Positions 8,661 through 16,757 of a stretch of DNA of 45,694 nucleotides are shown piece after piece (position 1 is the first letter of the stretch; every line of letters begins with the position of its first letter). This DNA is from WS-9 sp036274595 (lineage in GTDB: Bacteria; Eisenbacteria; RBG-16-71-46; SZUA-252), in contig DASUFL010000131.1 of assembly GCA_036274595.1 (NCBI GenBank), forward strand, positions 1 through 45,694, written 5' to 3'. The notes under the pieces were generated by a model. That model was not told where the DNA came from. It saw only the letters and a program-made list of their open reading frames with translations, and ran no database searches. The position numbers and the translations under genes are program-made.

Positions 8661-8675
8661 GCAAGCGATGTGCCA
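8661..8675 (-). promoter_or_regulatory. Sigma-54 (-24/-12) promoter for the Fn3 lipoprotein operon
   Basis: On the minus strand this reads TGGCAC-ATCGC-TTGC, an exact match to the RpoN consensus TGGCAC-N5-TTGC. The expected transcription start is near 8649, giving a ~74-base leader before the ATG at 8575. The orientation and the location upstream of a gene with a strong ribosome site support function. Confidence 0.8.
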
Positions 8676-8778
8676 TGGCTCGGGGCGAGAGAATCAGGAA
8701 TGTAATCCTTTGGACGATAATGGATTGGCGGGGCGGGTGGGGCATGGGAACGGGGGCCTGTCCGACGTTGGCACCGTA

Positions 8779-8802
8779 CAGTGTGACTCGGTGTCCACAC
8801 TG
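8779..8802. promoter_or_regulatory. Putative enhancer (activator-binding) palindrome upstream of the sigma-54 promoter
   Basis: CAGTGTG (8779-8785) and CACACTG (8796-8802) form a perfect 7-bp inverted repeat with a 10-base spacer that includes the start of GTGTCCAC (8791-8798). Its centre is about 115 bp upstream of the -24 element, the usual distance for sigma-54 activator sites. A related sequence lies at the same distance from the second sigma-54 promoter (44576-44594). Confidence 0.55.
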
Positions 8803-9272
8803 ACTTAGACCCGAGCGGTGAGGCCGCCGAAGGGGCTGCGAGGGTGTGTGTGAGTGTGGAGGACGCGTGAGGCTCGAGAGGCGGATGTGGAGCGCGGACA
8901 AAAAAATTGAGCCCCGGCCTTGCCAGCTCTCTTCGGGTTACATCGCTTCTTCAGAGGCCGGTGCTCTGATTGGCGACTAACCCATGGGCTAACGCTGGTA
9001 AGGCCCGCAGGCTCTTTGGAGGTCCCCCCCTCCAGTGGACATGCTATTGCACCCGCCATGCCATCTCGAATAGCGTCCCCAAAAAGTCCGTGATTCGCCC
9101 GCAAGCCTATGAATCACAGTGGATTACAAAACCGTAAACGCTCGTGGTCCAGCGTCACTTCGGGGGCGAAATCGATGGGTTTATGCGGTCGATTTAATAG
9201 TCGGGAGGCAAGCCACTGCTAATCGACGTAAACACAATCGATTAGAATTATTAAATTGTTTTATAAGGAAAT
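8803..9272. other. Gene-free region with lower GC, inverted repeats and an AT-rich island
   Basis: I find no convincing coding sequence here. Two structures stand out. GAGCCCCGGCC (8909-8919) faces GGCCGGTGCTC (8956-8966), an 11-bp stem with one mismatch and a 36-base loop. CTAATCGA (9219-9226) and TCGATTAG (9238-9245) are perfect 8-bp arms around 11 bases. From about 9180 to 9276 the sequence becomes very AT-rich, sharply unlike the flanks, and this tract runs up to the stop codon of the activator gene. It could be an old insertion remnant, a regulatory region or a 3' UTR structure. Confidence 0.4.
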
Positions 9273-12200
9273 TTAAGTCCTTTGCCGCGTCTGGAGCCTG
9301 CGGTCCAGGCGGAACAGCTTGATCTTCTGGAGGAGGGTCGGATAGGAGAGCGACAGCTCCTTCGCGGCCTGGACCTTGTTCCAGTTGTGCCGCTCGAGAG
9401 CGGAGGCGATGAGGCGGCGCTCCACCTTGGCCACCTCGGCCCGGAGGGTGGCCGGGGCGTCCGCGTTCTCCTCTTCCGCCTGCATGAGCTCGCGCGGGAG
9501 GAGCCGGAGCGACAGGGTGTCGCCTTCGTTGGCCAGCACGACCATCCGCTTCACGACCTTCTCCAGCTCGCGCACGTTGCCGCGCCACTTGAGGCCCGCC
9601 ATCGTCGCGACCAGCTCGTGGTCCACGCCCCGAATCTCCTTGCCCATCTCGGCGGAGAAGCGCCGCACATAGTGCTCGACCAGGAGCGGAACGTCCTCGG
9701 GCCGCTCGCGGAGCGGCGGCACGCGGAAGCAGATGTCGTTGAGCCGGTAGTACAGATCTTCGAGGAACTCGCCGCGCGCGATCCGCTGCTTGAGATTGAC
9801 GTTGGTCGCGCAGACGACGCGCACGTCCACCTTCGTCGACTTGTTGCCGCCGACCGGGCGGACCTCGCGATTGTCGAGCACTTGAAGGAGCTTGCCCTGG
9901 ATCGTGATGGTCGTCTTGTCGACCTCGTCCAGGAAGAGCGTGCCGCCGTTCGCCTCGACGAAGAGGCCAACCTTCTCGCGCACCGCGCCGGTGAACGCGC
10001 CCTGGACGTGTCCGAAGAGCTCCGATTCGAGGAGCTGCTCGGGCAGCGCCGCGCAGTTCACCTGGATGAGCGGCCTCGTGGCGCGCGCGCTCGACGCGTG
10101 CACCGCTCGGGTGAGGAGGCCCTTGCCGGAGCCTGTCTCCCCCTCGATGAGGATCGTCGCGTCGCTCGGACCCACGCGCTCGAGGAGCGAGAGGATCTCG
10201 AGGAGCTCCGGGCTCCGGGTCACGATGCCGTGATCGTTGGCGGAACCGAGGAGGCGGCCGCGGAGCGCCGTGTTCTCGCGCGCGAGGCGCTGGCGCTGGA
10301 GCTCGAGGATGGCCACGGCCACGTGGTTCGCGAGCACCGCGATGAGATTGATCTCGCGCTGCTTGAACGCTCCGAGCGGTCCGTCGTCGGGGCGATCGAG
10401 ATAGAGGTAGCCGGGGAGTCCCGACGGGAGCGAGAGCGGCATCATCGCGACGCTCGTGCGCGGGCTCAGGTGCGTCGTGCCGGGCAGATCGCGGAAGCGC
10501 GCGTCCGCTCCGGCGCGGCTCGTGACCACGGGGGCGGAAGCGAGCCGGGCCGCGCCGATCCGGCGCTCCAGCTCGGTCAAAAGGTCCTGCGCGACGCGGA
10601 ACGACATGCCGATCGTCGCGACGACCTCGATCCCGCCGTGCGGCGCGGGAGCCGCGACGCAGCCGCGCGCGGCGGAAACGCGACGCGCGGTGATCCCGAG
10701 CACTTCGGAGACCGCCGCCTCGGAATCGCGGCCGCGGAGCACGCTCCGGATCTCCTCGAAGGCGGCGAATTCGTTGCTCTGCGCCGAGGTCCCTTCGATC
10801 AGGCCCTGCTCGATCTCGGCGCGGAAGTCCTCGATCTCGCGCGCGAGGACCGGATCTTCCTCGGGCGAGAGCACGGAGCTCCCGTGATCGAGATGGAGCA
10901 CGGCCTCGTCGACGAGCCCGCGCATGAGCTCGCTCCGCGACAGCTCGAGGAGCGCGCGCGCCGCGTGGGCCGGAAGACCGAGGCTCTCGTAGGCGGCGAC
11001 GGCGCGGCGGAGGTACGCCACCGAGTCGTCGAGGGTCGCGCGCGACTTTCCCTTGCGCGCGCGGCGGCGCCAGGAGAGCCCGGCCGCCATGTTGAGGCGC
11101 GCCAGCTCGAAGCGCTTGCCGATCGCCAGGAGGATGCGGCTCGCCTCGCCGAGGCGGTCCTGGCCGGTGGGCAGGTCGCCATGCTCGACCGCGACGAGGC
11201 CCAGGAGCCTGAGCGAGCAGGCTTCCTCGATCCGGTCGCCGAGACGGCGCGCGATGGCGAGCGCGCGGTCGCCGTTTCGCTGCGCGGCCTCTCCCTCGCC
11301 CATGCGGAGCTGGACGTCGCCCAGACGCCGAACGACCTCGACGGTCAGATCGGAATCGGGTGCGAACTGATCCACGAGCGCGAGCGCCGTTTCGAGCTCC
11401 GCGCGCGCTTCGGTCAGCTGGTCGCGGTCGGCGTAGAGGTCACCGAGGCCTTCGCGAGCGAGAACCGTCTCACGCGGGAAGCTCCGGTCGAGGGCGATGG
11501 CGAGCGCCTGGCGGAGCAGGTTCTCGGCGCCGGAGAAGTCGCGGCGCTTCCGTCGCAGATTGCCCATGCAGAAGAGGGCGCGCGCCTTGCCGCCCGCGTT
11601 CCCGACCTCGGTGTGCATTTGAAGTGCGCGGCGGTAGTGCTCCTCGGCCAGATCCCACTCGCCCATCTTCTCGTGGACGATGCCGAGGTTGTGCACGTAG
11701 GTCGCCGAGTCGTGGAAGAGCCCCGACCGCTCGCCGATTCGAAGCGCCTGCTCGAGGAACCGCGCCGCCTCCTTGAAGCGGCAGTGATTCTTGTGGAGGA
11801 GCCCGAGGCTGTTGTACGCGGACGCCATGCCCGCGTCGTAGCCGGCGCGGCGATACGTCGCGATGGCGCTCTCGAAGTACTCGCGGGCCGCATTCCAGTC
11901 GCCCGTTCGGAGCGCGATGACCCCGAAGATCATCTCGGTCCGTCCGATGTCCAGATTGAGCGTCGTCTCGCGGAGGAGCCGGTAGGCGAGCGACGCGGAG
12001 CGCTGTGCGGCGCGATAGCGGCCCCGCTCGAAGAGGAGCAGCGCGAGGCTCGCGGACAGGCGGCCCGCCTGCTCCCGTGTGACGTGGGGGCGAAGCCGCT
12101 TGTGGAGATCGTGGAGCGCGTCGACCGCTTCGTTCAGGTCGCCGCGATGACGGAGGCACTCGACGATCTGAGTGCCGATTCGGAGAAGGGCTTCGGTGTT

Positions 12201-12410
12201 CTTCGGGCTGGCGCCGCTGCCGTTGGACTCGGCGTCGAGCGCGCGGCGGTAGTACTCGAGCGCAACGACGTAGTTGTCGGCGGCGAAGTAGAGATCGCCC
12301 AGTTCCTGGGCCTTGTGCTCGCCATGCGCGCTCGCATCGGCCGGGCGCGGCAGCGAGCCGTTGGTCCGGTGCAGGACGTCGGATCTATGCTTCGGGACGA
12401 GCCCGTCCAT
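9273..12410 (-). CDS. Sigma-54-dependent transcriptional activator with TPR and GAF sensor domains
   Basis: A 1045-residue bacterial enhancer-binding protein. Residues about 30-530 are tandem TPR helices (repeated A-x-x-YNSLGLLHKN-, AEEHYRRALQ-type units). About 555-720 is a GAF-like domain. About 735-965 is an AAA+ domain with Walker A GETGSGKG (757-764), the sigma-54-contacting GAFTGA loop (804-809) and Walker B GGTLFLDEV. The C-terminus (about 1000-1040, HNWNKVQAAKELSLSYPTLLQKI) is a Fis-type HTH. There is no receiver domain, so control is probably by ligand or protein binding to TPR/GAF rather than phosphorylation. It lies directly upstream of, and on the same strand as, the sigma-54-promoted envelope operon, which makes it the best candidate activator. 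ATG 12410 has a weak GAGGG ahead. Confidence 0.92.
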   Translation of the reverse strand: MDGLVPKHRSDVLHRTNGSLPRPADASAHGEHKAQELGDLYFAADNYVVALEYYRRALDAESNGSGASPKNTEALLRIGTQIVECLRHRGDLNEAVDALHDLHKRLRPHVTREQAGRLSASLALLLFERGRYRAAQRSASLAYRLLRETTLNLDIGRTEMIFGVIALRTGDWNAAREYFESAIATYRRAGYDAGMASAYNSLGLLHKNHCRFKEAARFLEQALRIGERSGLFHDSATYVHNLGIVHEKMGEWDLAEEHYRRALQMHTEVGNAGGKARALFCMGNLRRKRRDFSGAENLLRQALAIALDRSFPRETVLAREGLGDLYADRDQLTEARAELETALALVDQFAPDSDLTVEVVRRLGDVQLRMGEGEAAQRNGDRALAIARRLGDRIEEACSLRLLGLVAVEHGDLPTGQDRLGEASRILLAIGKRFELARLNMAAGLSWRRRARKGKSRATLDDSVAYLRRAVAAYESLGLPAHAARALLELSRSELMRGLVDEAVLHLDHGSSVLSPEEDPVLAREIEDFRAEIEQGLIEGTSAQSNEFAAFEEIRSVLRGRDSEAAVSEVLGITARRVSAARGCVAAPAPHGGIEVVATIGMSFRVAQDLLTELERRIGAARLASAPVVTSRAGADARFRDLPGTTHLSPRTSVAMMPLSLPSGLPGYLYLDRPDDGPLGAFKQREINLIAVLANHVAVAILELQRQRLARENTALRGRLLGSANDHGIVTRSPELLEILSLLERVGPSDATILIEGETGSGKGLLTRAVHASSARATRPLIQVNCAALPEQLLESELFGHVQGAFTGAVREKVGLFVEANGGTLFLDEVDKTTITIQGKLLQVLDNREVRPVGGNKSTKVDVRVVCATNVNLKQRIARGEFLEDLYYRLNDICFRVPPLRERPEDVPLLVEHYVRRFSAEMGKEIRGVDHELVATMAGLKWRGNVRELEKVVKRMVVLANEGDTLSLRLLPRELMQAEEENADAPATLRAEVAKVERRLIASALERHNWNKVQAAKELSLSYPTLLQKIKLFRLDRRLQTRQRT

Positions 12411-12441
12411 TCCGACCCTCGATGTAATGCAGAACTACGGG

Positions 12442-12470
12442 GCGCGGCCCGAACCGAGGTCGGGCCGCGC
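12442..12470 (-). terminator. 11-bp GC hairpin after the small secreted-protein gene
   Basis: GCGCGGCCCGA (12442-12452) and TCGGGCCGCGC (12460-12470) pair perfectly around a 7-base loop. It sits 27 bases past the stop of the gene at 12497-12796 and 32 bases before the activator start. No U-tract follows, so it may be a terminator-like or processing hairpin. Confidence 0.5.
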
Positions 12471-12496
12471 ACACCCGGTGCGCCTGGTCGTGCCCG

Positions 12497-12796
12497 TTAG
12501 AGGCGCGAGCCGTAGCCCATCCGCATCAGCTGCAGGTACGTCCTCACCAGACTCCACACAGACGAGCCACTGGCCGTCGAGGTGGTCGAAGCCACGCTGC
12601 TGGTTGGCAGCATGGTCCTCGCCTTCACGACTACACCGTCGCCGTCACCCTTCGGACCCCGGGGATTATCCGGATCGGGATAGGTGTCCCAGGAGATGGG
12701 TTTGGCGGTTGCGGTGGGCAGAGTGGCCGGCGTCAGGCAGAGCACGGTCAAGAGGAGGCACATGCCGAAGAGGCGGCGTGAGACTTTGACCCTCAT
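12497..12796 (-). CDS. Small secreted protein of unknown function
   Basis: A 99-residue protein that I do not recognise. ATG 12796 is preceded by GAGGAG with a 7-base spacer. The N-terminus (VKVSRRLFGMCLLLTVLCL...TATAKP) is a clear signal peptide of about 31 residues. The short mature part begins SWDTYPDPDNPRGPKGDGDG, is rich in Ser/Thr in the middle, and ends WSLVRTYLQLMRMGYGSRL, possibly an amphipathic helix. A sigma-70-type promoter is visible at 12961-12989, with an unusually long leader of about 158 bases. It sits between the phosphatase and the activator gene on the same strand, but hairpins on its 3' side suggest a separate transcript. Confidence 0.7.
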   Translation of the reverse strand: MRVKVSRRLFGMCLLLTVLCLTPATLPTATAKPISWDTYPDPDNPRGPKGDGDGVVVKARTMLPTSSVASTTSTASGSSVWSLVRTYLQLMRMGYGSRL

Positions 12797-12960
12797 TCCC
12801 TTGCTCCTCGTCGAAGCGACACCCGGCGCATCAGCCGCTTCGCGTTGTGAACCCGGCAGTTCGCCGAGGGACGTCTAGCCGCGGTGGCTGGACCGCAGGC
12901 CGAGAGGGATGTCCTGGGAGGACAGGCGTCCTTTGACGACAACTGCCGCTGTTAACGGAG

Positions 12961-12989
12961 AGGATACGAACCCGCCCCGTAAACGTCAA
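12961..12989 (-). promoter_or_regulatory. Sigma-70-type promoter for the small secreted protein
   Basis: On the minus strand TTGACG (12989-12984), 17 bases, then TATCCT (12966-12961). The start would be near 12954. The leader contains the small hairpin TGTCCT-GGG-AGGACA. Confidence 0.5.
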
Positions 12990-13017
12990 GCCCAACTTTG
13001 ATTTGCGGGGGTGTTTT

Positions 13018-14016
13018 TCAGGCCTGGGCGGCTTTGACACCCGCTCCGACCGCCCGGCGCGCCTCGCTCAGAACGAGGCCGTACCGCAATCCCCGCGTGG
13101 AAACGTAGACCCCGTTCACGGCGAAGCGGTTCACGAATTCGCACAAGATGATGGCGCCGGCCGGGATGATGTCGGCCCTGCCGCGGCTGACCCCGGCCAG
13201 GTCCCGCCGCTGAGCGAGGGGGATGGTGCAGAGGTGCTTCGCGATGGCGTCGATCCGGTCGTGGGACAGATGGTGGTTCTCGATGCGGGATGGGTCGTAT
13301 TTCACGAGTCCTAAGTCCAAGGCGCCAAAGGCGGTAACCGTGCCGCCCACGCCGATCGCGCGGTCCAGACCGGCCGCGCCCCACTGCCCCAGCTTGTCCG
13401 CGAAGACCTCGAGGACATGGGCCTTCACCGAGTCGAGCTCGGCCTGGGTGGGGGGATCGGTGTGAATGAGTCGCTCGGTGAGGCGGACGCATCCCAATTC
13501 GAGGCTGATGACCTGGGTTCCGCGCTCCCCTTCGCCGGTGATGATCTCGGTCGAGCCCCCGCCGATATCCACGACGACGGCCTTGCCGGGCGAAGCTCCC
13601 TGGCCGCTCAGAACGGCGAGGAAGACGAGCTGGGCCTCTTCCTCACCGCTCAGGATTTCAACCGGATAGCCGATTCGGTCGGCGAATCGAGCCGCGATCT
13701 CCGGACCATTCCGGGCCACCCGAAACGCATTGGTCCCGGCGACGCGGATCCGGCTCGCGCCCGAGTACTCGGCTTCGTGGACAAAGCGTTCGAGGCATTC
13801 GAGGGTGCGGGCGGCGGCGGCCTCGTCGATGAGGCCGGTGCGGTCGATGCCCTCGCCCAGGCGGGAAATCTCGCCCATGCGATGCGCCGTGCGCAGGCGC
13901 TCGCGTTCGTCGACGTCCGCGACCAAGAGGCGGACCGAATTGGTGCCGATGTCCACGGCGCCAATTCTCAAAGTGGAGTCGATTGGACCGGAAACGGTCG
14001 TTCCCCCCGAGAGCAC
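13018..14016 (-). CDS. Exopolyphosphatase / pppGpp phosphatase family (Ppx/GppA)
   Basis: A 332-residue Ppx/GppA protein of the ASKHA (actin-like ATPase) fold. Members hydrolyse terminal phosphate of polyphosphate or the 5' phosphate of pppGpp in the cytoplasm, linking to the stringent response. The N-terminal phosphate-binding loop is VDIGTNSVRLLVAD, the second loop is VVDIGGGSTEII, and EILSGEEEAQLVF, IGVGGTVTA and SRGRADIIPAGA are also present. The length matches the short two-domain form lacking the C-terminal helical/HD extension of E. coli Ppx. The GTG at 14016 is the best available start; a TTG near residue 16 is possible. It is divergent from rlmN. Ppx and GppA activities cannot be told apart from sequence here. 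Confidence 0.9.
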   Translation of the reverse strand: MLSGGTTVSGPIDSTLRIGAVDIGTNSVRLLVADVDERERLRTAHRMGEISRLGEGIDRTGLIDEAAAARTLECLERFVHEAEYSGASRIRVAGTNAFRVARNGPEIAARFADRIGYPVEILSGEEEAQLVFLAVLSGQGASPGKAVVVDIGGGSTEIITGEGERGTQVISLELGCVRLTERLIHTDPPTQAELDSVKAHVLEVFADKLGQWGAAGLDRAIGVGGTVTAFGALDLGLVKYDPSRIENHHLSHDRIDAIAKHLCTIPLAQRRDLAGVSRGRADIIPAGAIILCEFVNRFAVNGVYVSTRGLRYGLVLSEARRAVGAGVKAAQA

Positions 14017-14046
14017 GGGGCTGCGGCCCGCGCAGGCCCCGCATAG

Positions 14047-14075
14047 TTGACTCCCAACCTAGGGGAACGTAGCAT
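14047..14075 (+). promoter_or_regulatory. Sigma-70-type promoter for rlmN
   Basis: TTGACT (14047-14052), a 17-base spacer and TAGCAT (14070-14075); five and four matches to consensus. It implies a start near 14082 and a ~50-base leader. It lies in the divergent gap between the phosphatase and rlmN. Confidence 0.55.
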
Positions 14076-14132
14076 ACGAGCGCGGTGTTTGTAAAGGCGG
14101 AAGCTATTATCAGAACGGAAAATGGAGCGACC

Positions 14133-15191
14133 ATGAAGCCCATCGACGAACAGGAGCCGCTGGTAGGGATGAGCGCCCCGGAGCTGGAGCGGGCGATGCT
14201 CTCCCTGGGAGAGAAGCCGTTCCGCGGTCGTCAGATCGCGGACTGGATGTATCTCCATGGCGCTTCGTCATTTTCCGAAATGACCAACCTGCCGCTTCCG
14301 CTCCGCGCCCGTCTCGAGGAGGGCTTCACCCTCGGGACCCTGACCGAGCGGGCCCGCCGCGAGACGCCGGACCGCAAGACCCGCAAGGTGGCCTATGCCC
14401 TCCCGGATGGGGGCCTGATCGAATCGGTCTACATGTCCACCCCGCGCCGCTACACCTTCTGCCTCTCGTCGCAGCACGGCTGCGGGTTCGCCTGCCGCTT
14501 CTGCGCCACCGGGCGCATGGGACGGGGGCGAAATCTCACCGCGGGCGAGATCGTGGAGCAGGCCCTTCGGCTCCGCCGTGAGCTCCCGCCCGACCAGAGA
14601 GAATTCAACGTCGTGCTCATGGGGATGGGCGAGCCGCTCGAGAACTACGACGCGGTCATGCGCGCGCTCGACATCATCACCAACCCGCGCGGCCTCCAGG
14701 TCGCGTCGAAGCGGATCACCATCTCCACCGTGGGCCTCGTGCCGCAGATCCTGCGCCTGGCCTCCGAGGGGAGGCGCTACCGGCTGGCCATCTCGCTCCA
14801 CGCGGCCACCGACGAGCTCCGCTCCAAGCTCATGCCGGTCAACCGAACGTTCCCGCTCGAGCCGTTGATGCGCGCGGTGAGAACGCACATCGAGCGCTTG
14901 GGGGAGCGCGTCACGTTCGAATACATCCTGATCGAGGAGATCAACGACACGCTCGCCGACGCGGCCAAGCTCGTGCGCCTCGTCGGACAGCTTCCCTGCC
15001 GCGTGAACCTGATCCCCTACAACCCGATCGGACCGGGCCGCTTCAAGCGCCCCTCGCCCGAGCGGATCCAGCGCTTCGTCGACTATGTCGGCCCGCGCGT
15101 CCAGGCCGTGACCGTGCGCTACAGCCAGGGGGTCGAGATCGGCGCCGCCTGCGGCCAGCTCGCGGGCGAGAAAGAGATCGCGCTCCGCTAG
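14133..15191 (+). CDS. rlmN: 23S rRNA (adenine2503-C2)/tRNA methyltransferase RlmN
   Basis: A 352-residue radical-SAM enzyme that methylates C2 of A2503 in 23S rRNA and, in characterised members, A37 of some tRNAs. The 4Fe-4S motif CxxxCxxC is at C117, C121 and C124 (GCGFACRFCATG). Other family signatures are KPFRGRQIADWMY near the N-terminus, VVLMGMGEPLENYD, ISTVGLVPQI, AISLHAATDELRSKLMPVN, and the C-terminal GAACGQL, which carries a second Cys matching the methyl-carrying residue of RlmN. I choose ATG 14133 (MKPIDEQEPL) because GGAG lies 5 bases upstream; an in-frame GTG at 14085 lacks this. It is the first gene of a plus-strand cluster leading into a two-component system 15 bases downstream. 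Confidence 0.95.
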   Translation: MKPIDEQEPLVGMSAPELERAMLSLGEKPFRGRQIADWMYLHGASSFSEMTNLPLPLRARLEEGFTLGTLTERARRETPDRKTRKVAYALPDGGLIESVYMSTPRRYTFCLSSQHGCGFACRFCATGRMGRGRNLTAGEIVEQALRLRRELPPDQREFNVVLMGMGEPLENYDAVMRALDIITNPRGLQVASKRITISTVGLVPQILRLASEGRRYRLAISLHAATDELRSKLMPVNRTFPLEPLMRAVRTHIERLGERVTFEYILIEEINDTLADAAKLVRLVGQLPCRVNLIPYNPIGPGRFKRPSPERIQRFVDYVGPRVQAVTVRYSQGVEIGAACGQLAGEKEIALR

Positions 15192-15206
15192 CGCGGGGCG
15201 AGAACG

Positions 15207-16757
15207 ATGCTCGGCACGCTGCGGGGACGTCTCCTCGCTCTGTTCTTCCTCGTCGCGCTCATTCCCTCCCTCGGCCTCACGCTGTTCGTGACCCAGTACC
15301 TCGCGCGCAGTCTCGCGACGCTCCGGAATCCCGAGACCGAGCGCGCGCTCTCGCAGTCGCTCGAAGTCATCCGGGGTGGGCTCGAGCGCCTCGCGAGCGA
15401 CGCGCGCCAGCACGCCGAGGTGATGGCCCTCGATCCCGAGACGATTCGCCTCGCGCGCGCCGGCCGGCTCCAGGACCTGGAGCGCTTCCTCCGCGACGAG
15501 GCCCGGAATCGGGGCATCGACTACGTCTGCTACTACGACATGCGGGGCGGAACGAAGCGTCTCTTCGGCGCGCGTCTCGGGCCCCGCATCAGCCTCCCCG
15601 ATCCCGAGCCGGCGTCGCTCGCGCAGGCCGCCGAGCACGGCGGCCTCATCACCGGGGACGACGCGCCGCGCCAGGTGAGCGGGGCCGCGGCGGTCGACTC
15701 GGTCCATGTGATCCTCGCCGGATACCAGCTCGACCCCGAGATCTCCTCGGAGATCGTCGCGCTTCAGCGGAATCTCTCCATGTACCGGAGACTCGGGGTC
15801 TACACGTGGCTCTCGCAGCGGAGCCTCTGGATCTTTGCCGCGCTCTGGAGCCTCGTCCTGGGCGGGGTGAGCTTCGCGCTCGCGTGGGCGGTGTCGCGCT
15901 CCATCGCGCGTCCCATCGTGGCGCTCCAGTCGGCGATGGAGCGGGTCTCGCAGGGCGACCTGGGGGGCGGCCACGTGACTCCCTCCGGAACGCGCGAGGT
16001 GCGCTATCTGGCGGGCGCGTTCAACCGCATGATCGAGGAGATCCGGGCGTCGCGGCGCGCGCTCTTGCGCGCCGAGCGGCTCGCGGCCTGGCGCGAGGTC
16101 GCGCGTGCCGTCGCGCACGAGATCCGGAATCCGCTCACCCCGATCCAGTTCGCGCTGCAACGGCTCCGCGAGGAAGCGCAGCGCGGCGAGCCGCCGCGCG
16201 CGGACGTGGTCGCCGAGAACGCGGACGCCATCCTGCGCGAAGTGCGATCGCTCCAGGAATTCGCCACCGCGTTCTCGGCGGTGGCGCAGCTTCCCGAGCC
16301 CAAGTTCGCGCCGACCGACGTCGTCCAGCTCGTGGAGGACGCCGCCCGGCTCTATCGAGGATCGTCTCCGGTGGAATTCCGCGTTGAGGTGGAGCGACCC
16401 GTTCCCTTAGCCTGGGCCGACGCGGGACAGATCCAGCGCGTTCTCGTGAATCTCATCAAGAACGCGGTGGAGGTCCTGGGCGACAAGGGGCAGGTGATCC
16501 TCCGGGTGCGGCGGGACGTCGAAGCGAACGGCGTCCTGCTGGAAGTCGAGGACAATGGCCCGGGCATGGATCCGGCCACGGTGGAGCGCGCGGCCCACCC
16601 CGGCTTCACGACCAAGTCCACCGGGAGCGGCCTCGGATTGACGCTCGTCGCGCGCATCGTCGAGCAGCACGGTGGACGGTTCGGACTCGATTCGAATCCC
16701 GGCGCGGGAACGCGCGCGTGGGTGAGCTTGGCGGAGGCGGAGGGCGACACGGCGTGA
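15207..16757 (+). CDS. NtrY-like sensor histidine kinase
   Basis: A 516-residue membrane kinase. TM1 spans about residues 8-31, a periplasmic sensor of ~175 residues follows, TM2 spans about 210-232, and then HAMP (starting SRSIARPIVAL). The phospho-accepting His is H304 in AVAHEIRNPLTP. The ATPase domain shows N-box NLIKNAVEVL, G1 VEDNGPGMD and G2 GSGLGLTLV. Topology and H-box resemble NtrY, the partner of NtrX. It phosphorylates, most likely, the regulator encoded immediately downstream, whose GTG overlaps this stop (GTGA, 16754-16757). The environmental signal is unknown; the neighbouring outer-membrane genes suggest envelope status rather than nitrogen. Confidence 0.92.
   Translation: MLGTLRGRLLALFFLVALIPSLGLTLFVTQYLARSLATLRNPETERALSQSLEVIRGGLERLASDARQHAEVMALDPETIRLARAGRLQDLERFLRDEARNRGIDYVCYYDMRGGTKRLFGARLGPRISLPDPEPASLAQAAEHGGLITGDDAPRQVSGAAAVDSVHVILAGYQLDPEISSEIVALQRNLSMYRRLGVYTWLSQRSLWIFAALWSLVLGGVSFALAWAVSRSIARPIVALQSAMERVSQGDLGGGHVTPSGTREVRYLAGAFNRMIEEIRASRRALLRAERLAAWREVARAVAHEIRNPLTPIQFALQRLREEAQRGEPPRADVVAENADAILREVRSLQEFATAFSAVAQLPEPKFAPTDVVQLVEDAARLYRGSSPVEFRVEVERPVPLAWADAGQIQRVLVNLIKNAVEVLGDKGQVILRVRRDVEANGVLLEVEDNGPGMDPATVERAAHPGFTTKSTGSGLGLTLVARIVEQHGGRFGLDSNPGAGTRAWVSLAEAEGDTA

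Noticed and set aside
8769..8774. TGGCAC as another sigma-54 promoter on the plus strand
   Set aside because: The -12 position reads AGTG rather than TTGC, and no gene follows on that strand.
8805..9104. Minus-strand 99-codon frame in the gene-free region
   Set aside because: No ribosome site, signal or recognisable motif; it spans the palindrome edge and a structured region. A decayed gene cannot be fully excluded.
9119..9322. Plus-strand 67-codon frame across the AT-rich island
   Set aside because: It runs into the activator gene antisense and has no ribosome site or motif.
9282..12500. 1072-codon plus-strand open frame opposite the sigma-54 activator
   Set aside because: Shadow of codon bias; the minus strand has Walker A, GAFTGA and HTH.
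14106..14111. GATAAT on the minus strand as a promoter for the phosphatase gene
   Set aside because: No acceptable -35 at 16-18 bases, so support is too weak.
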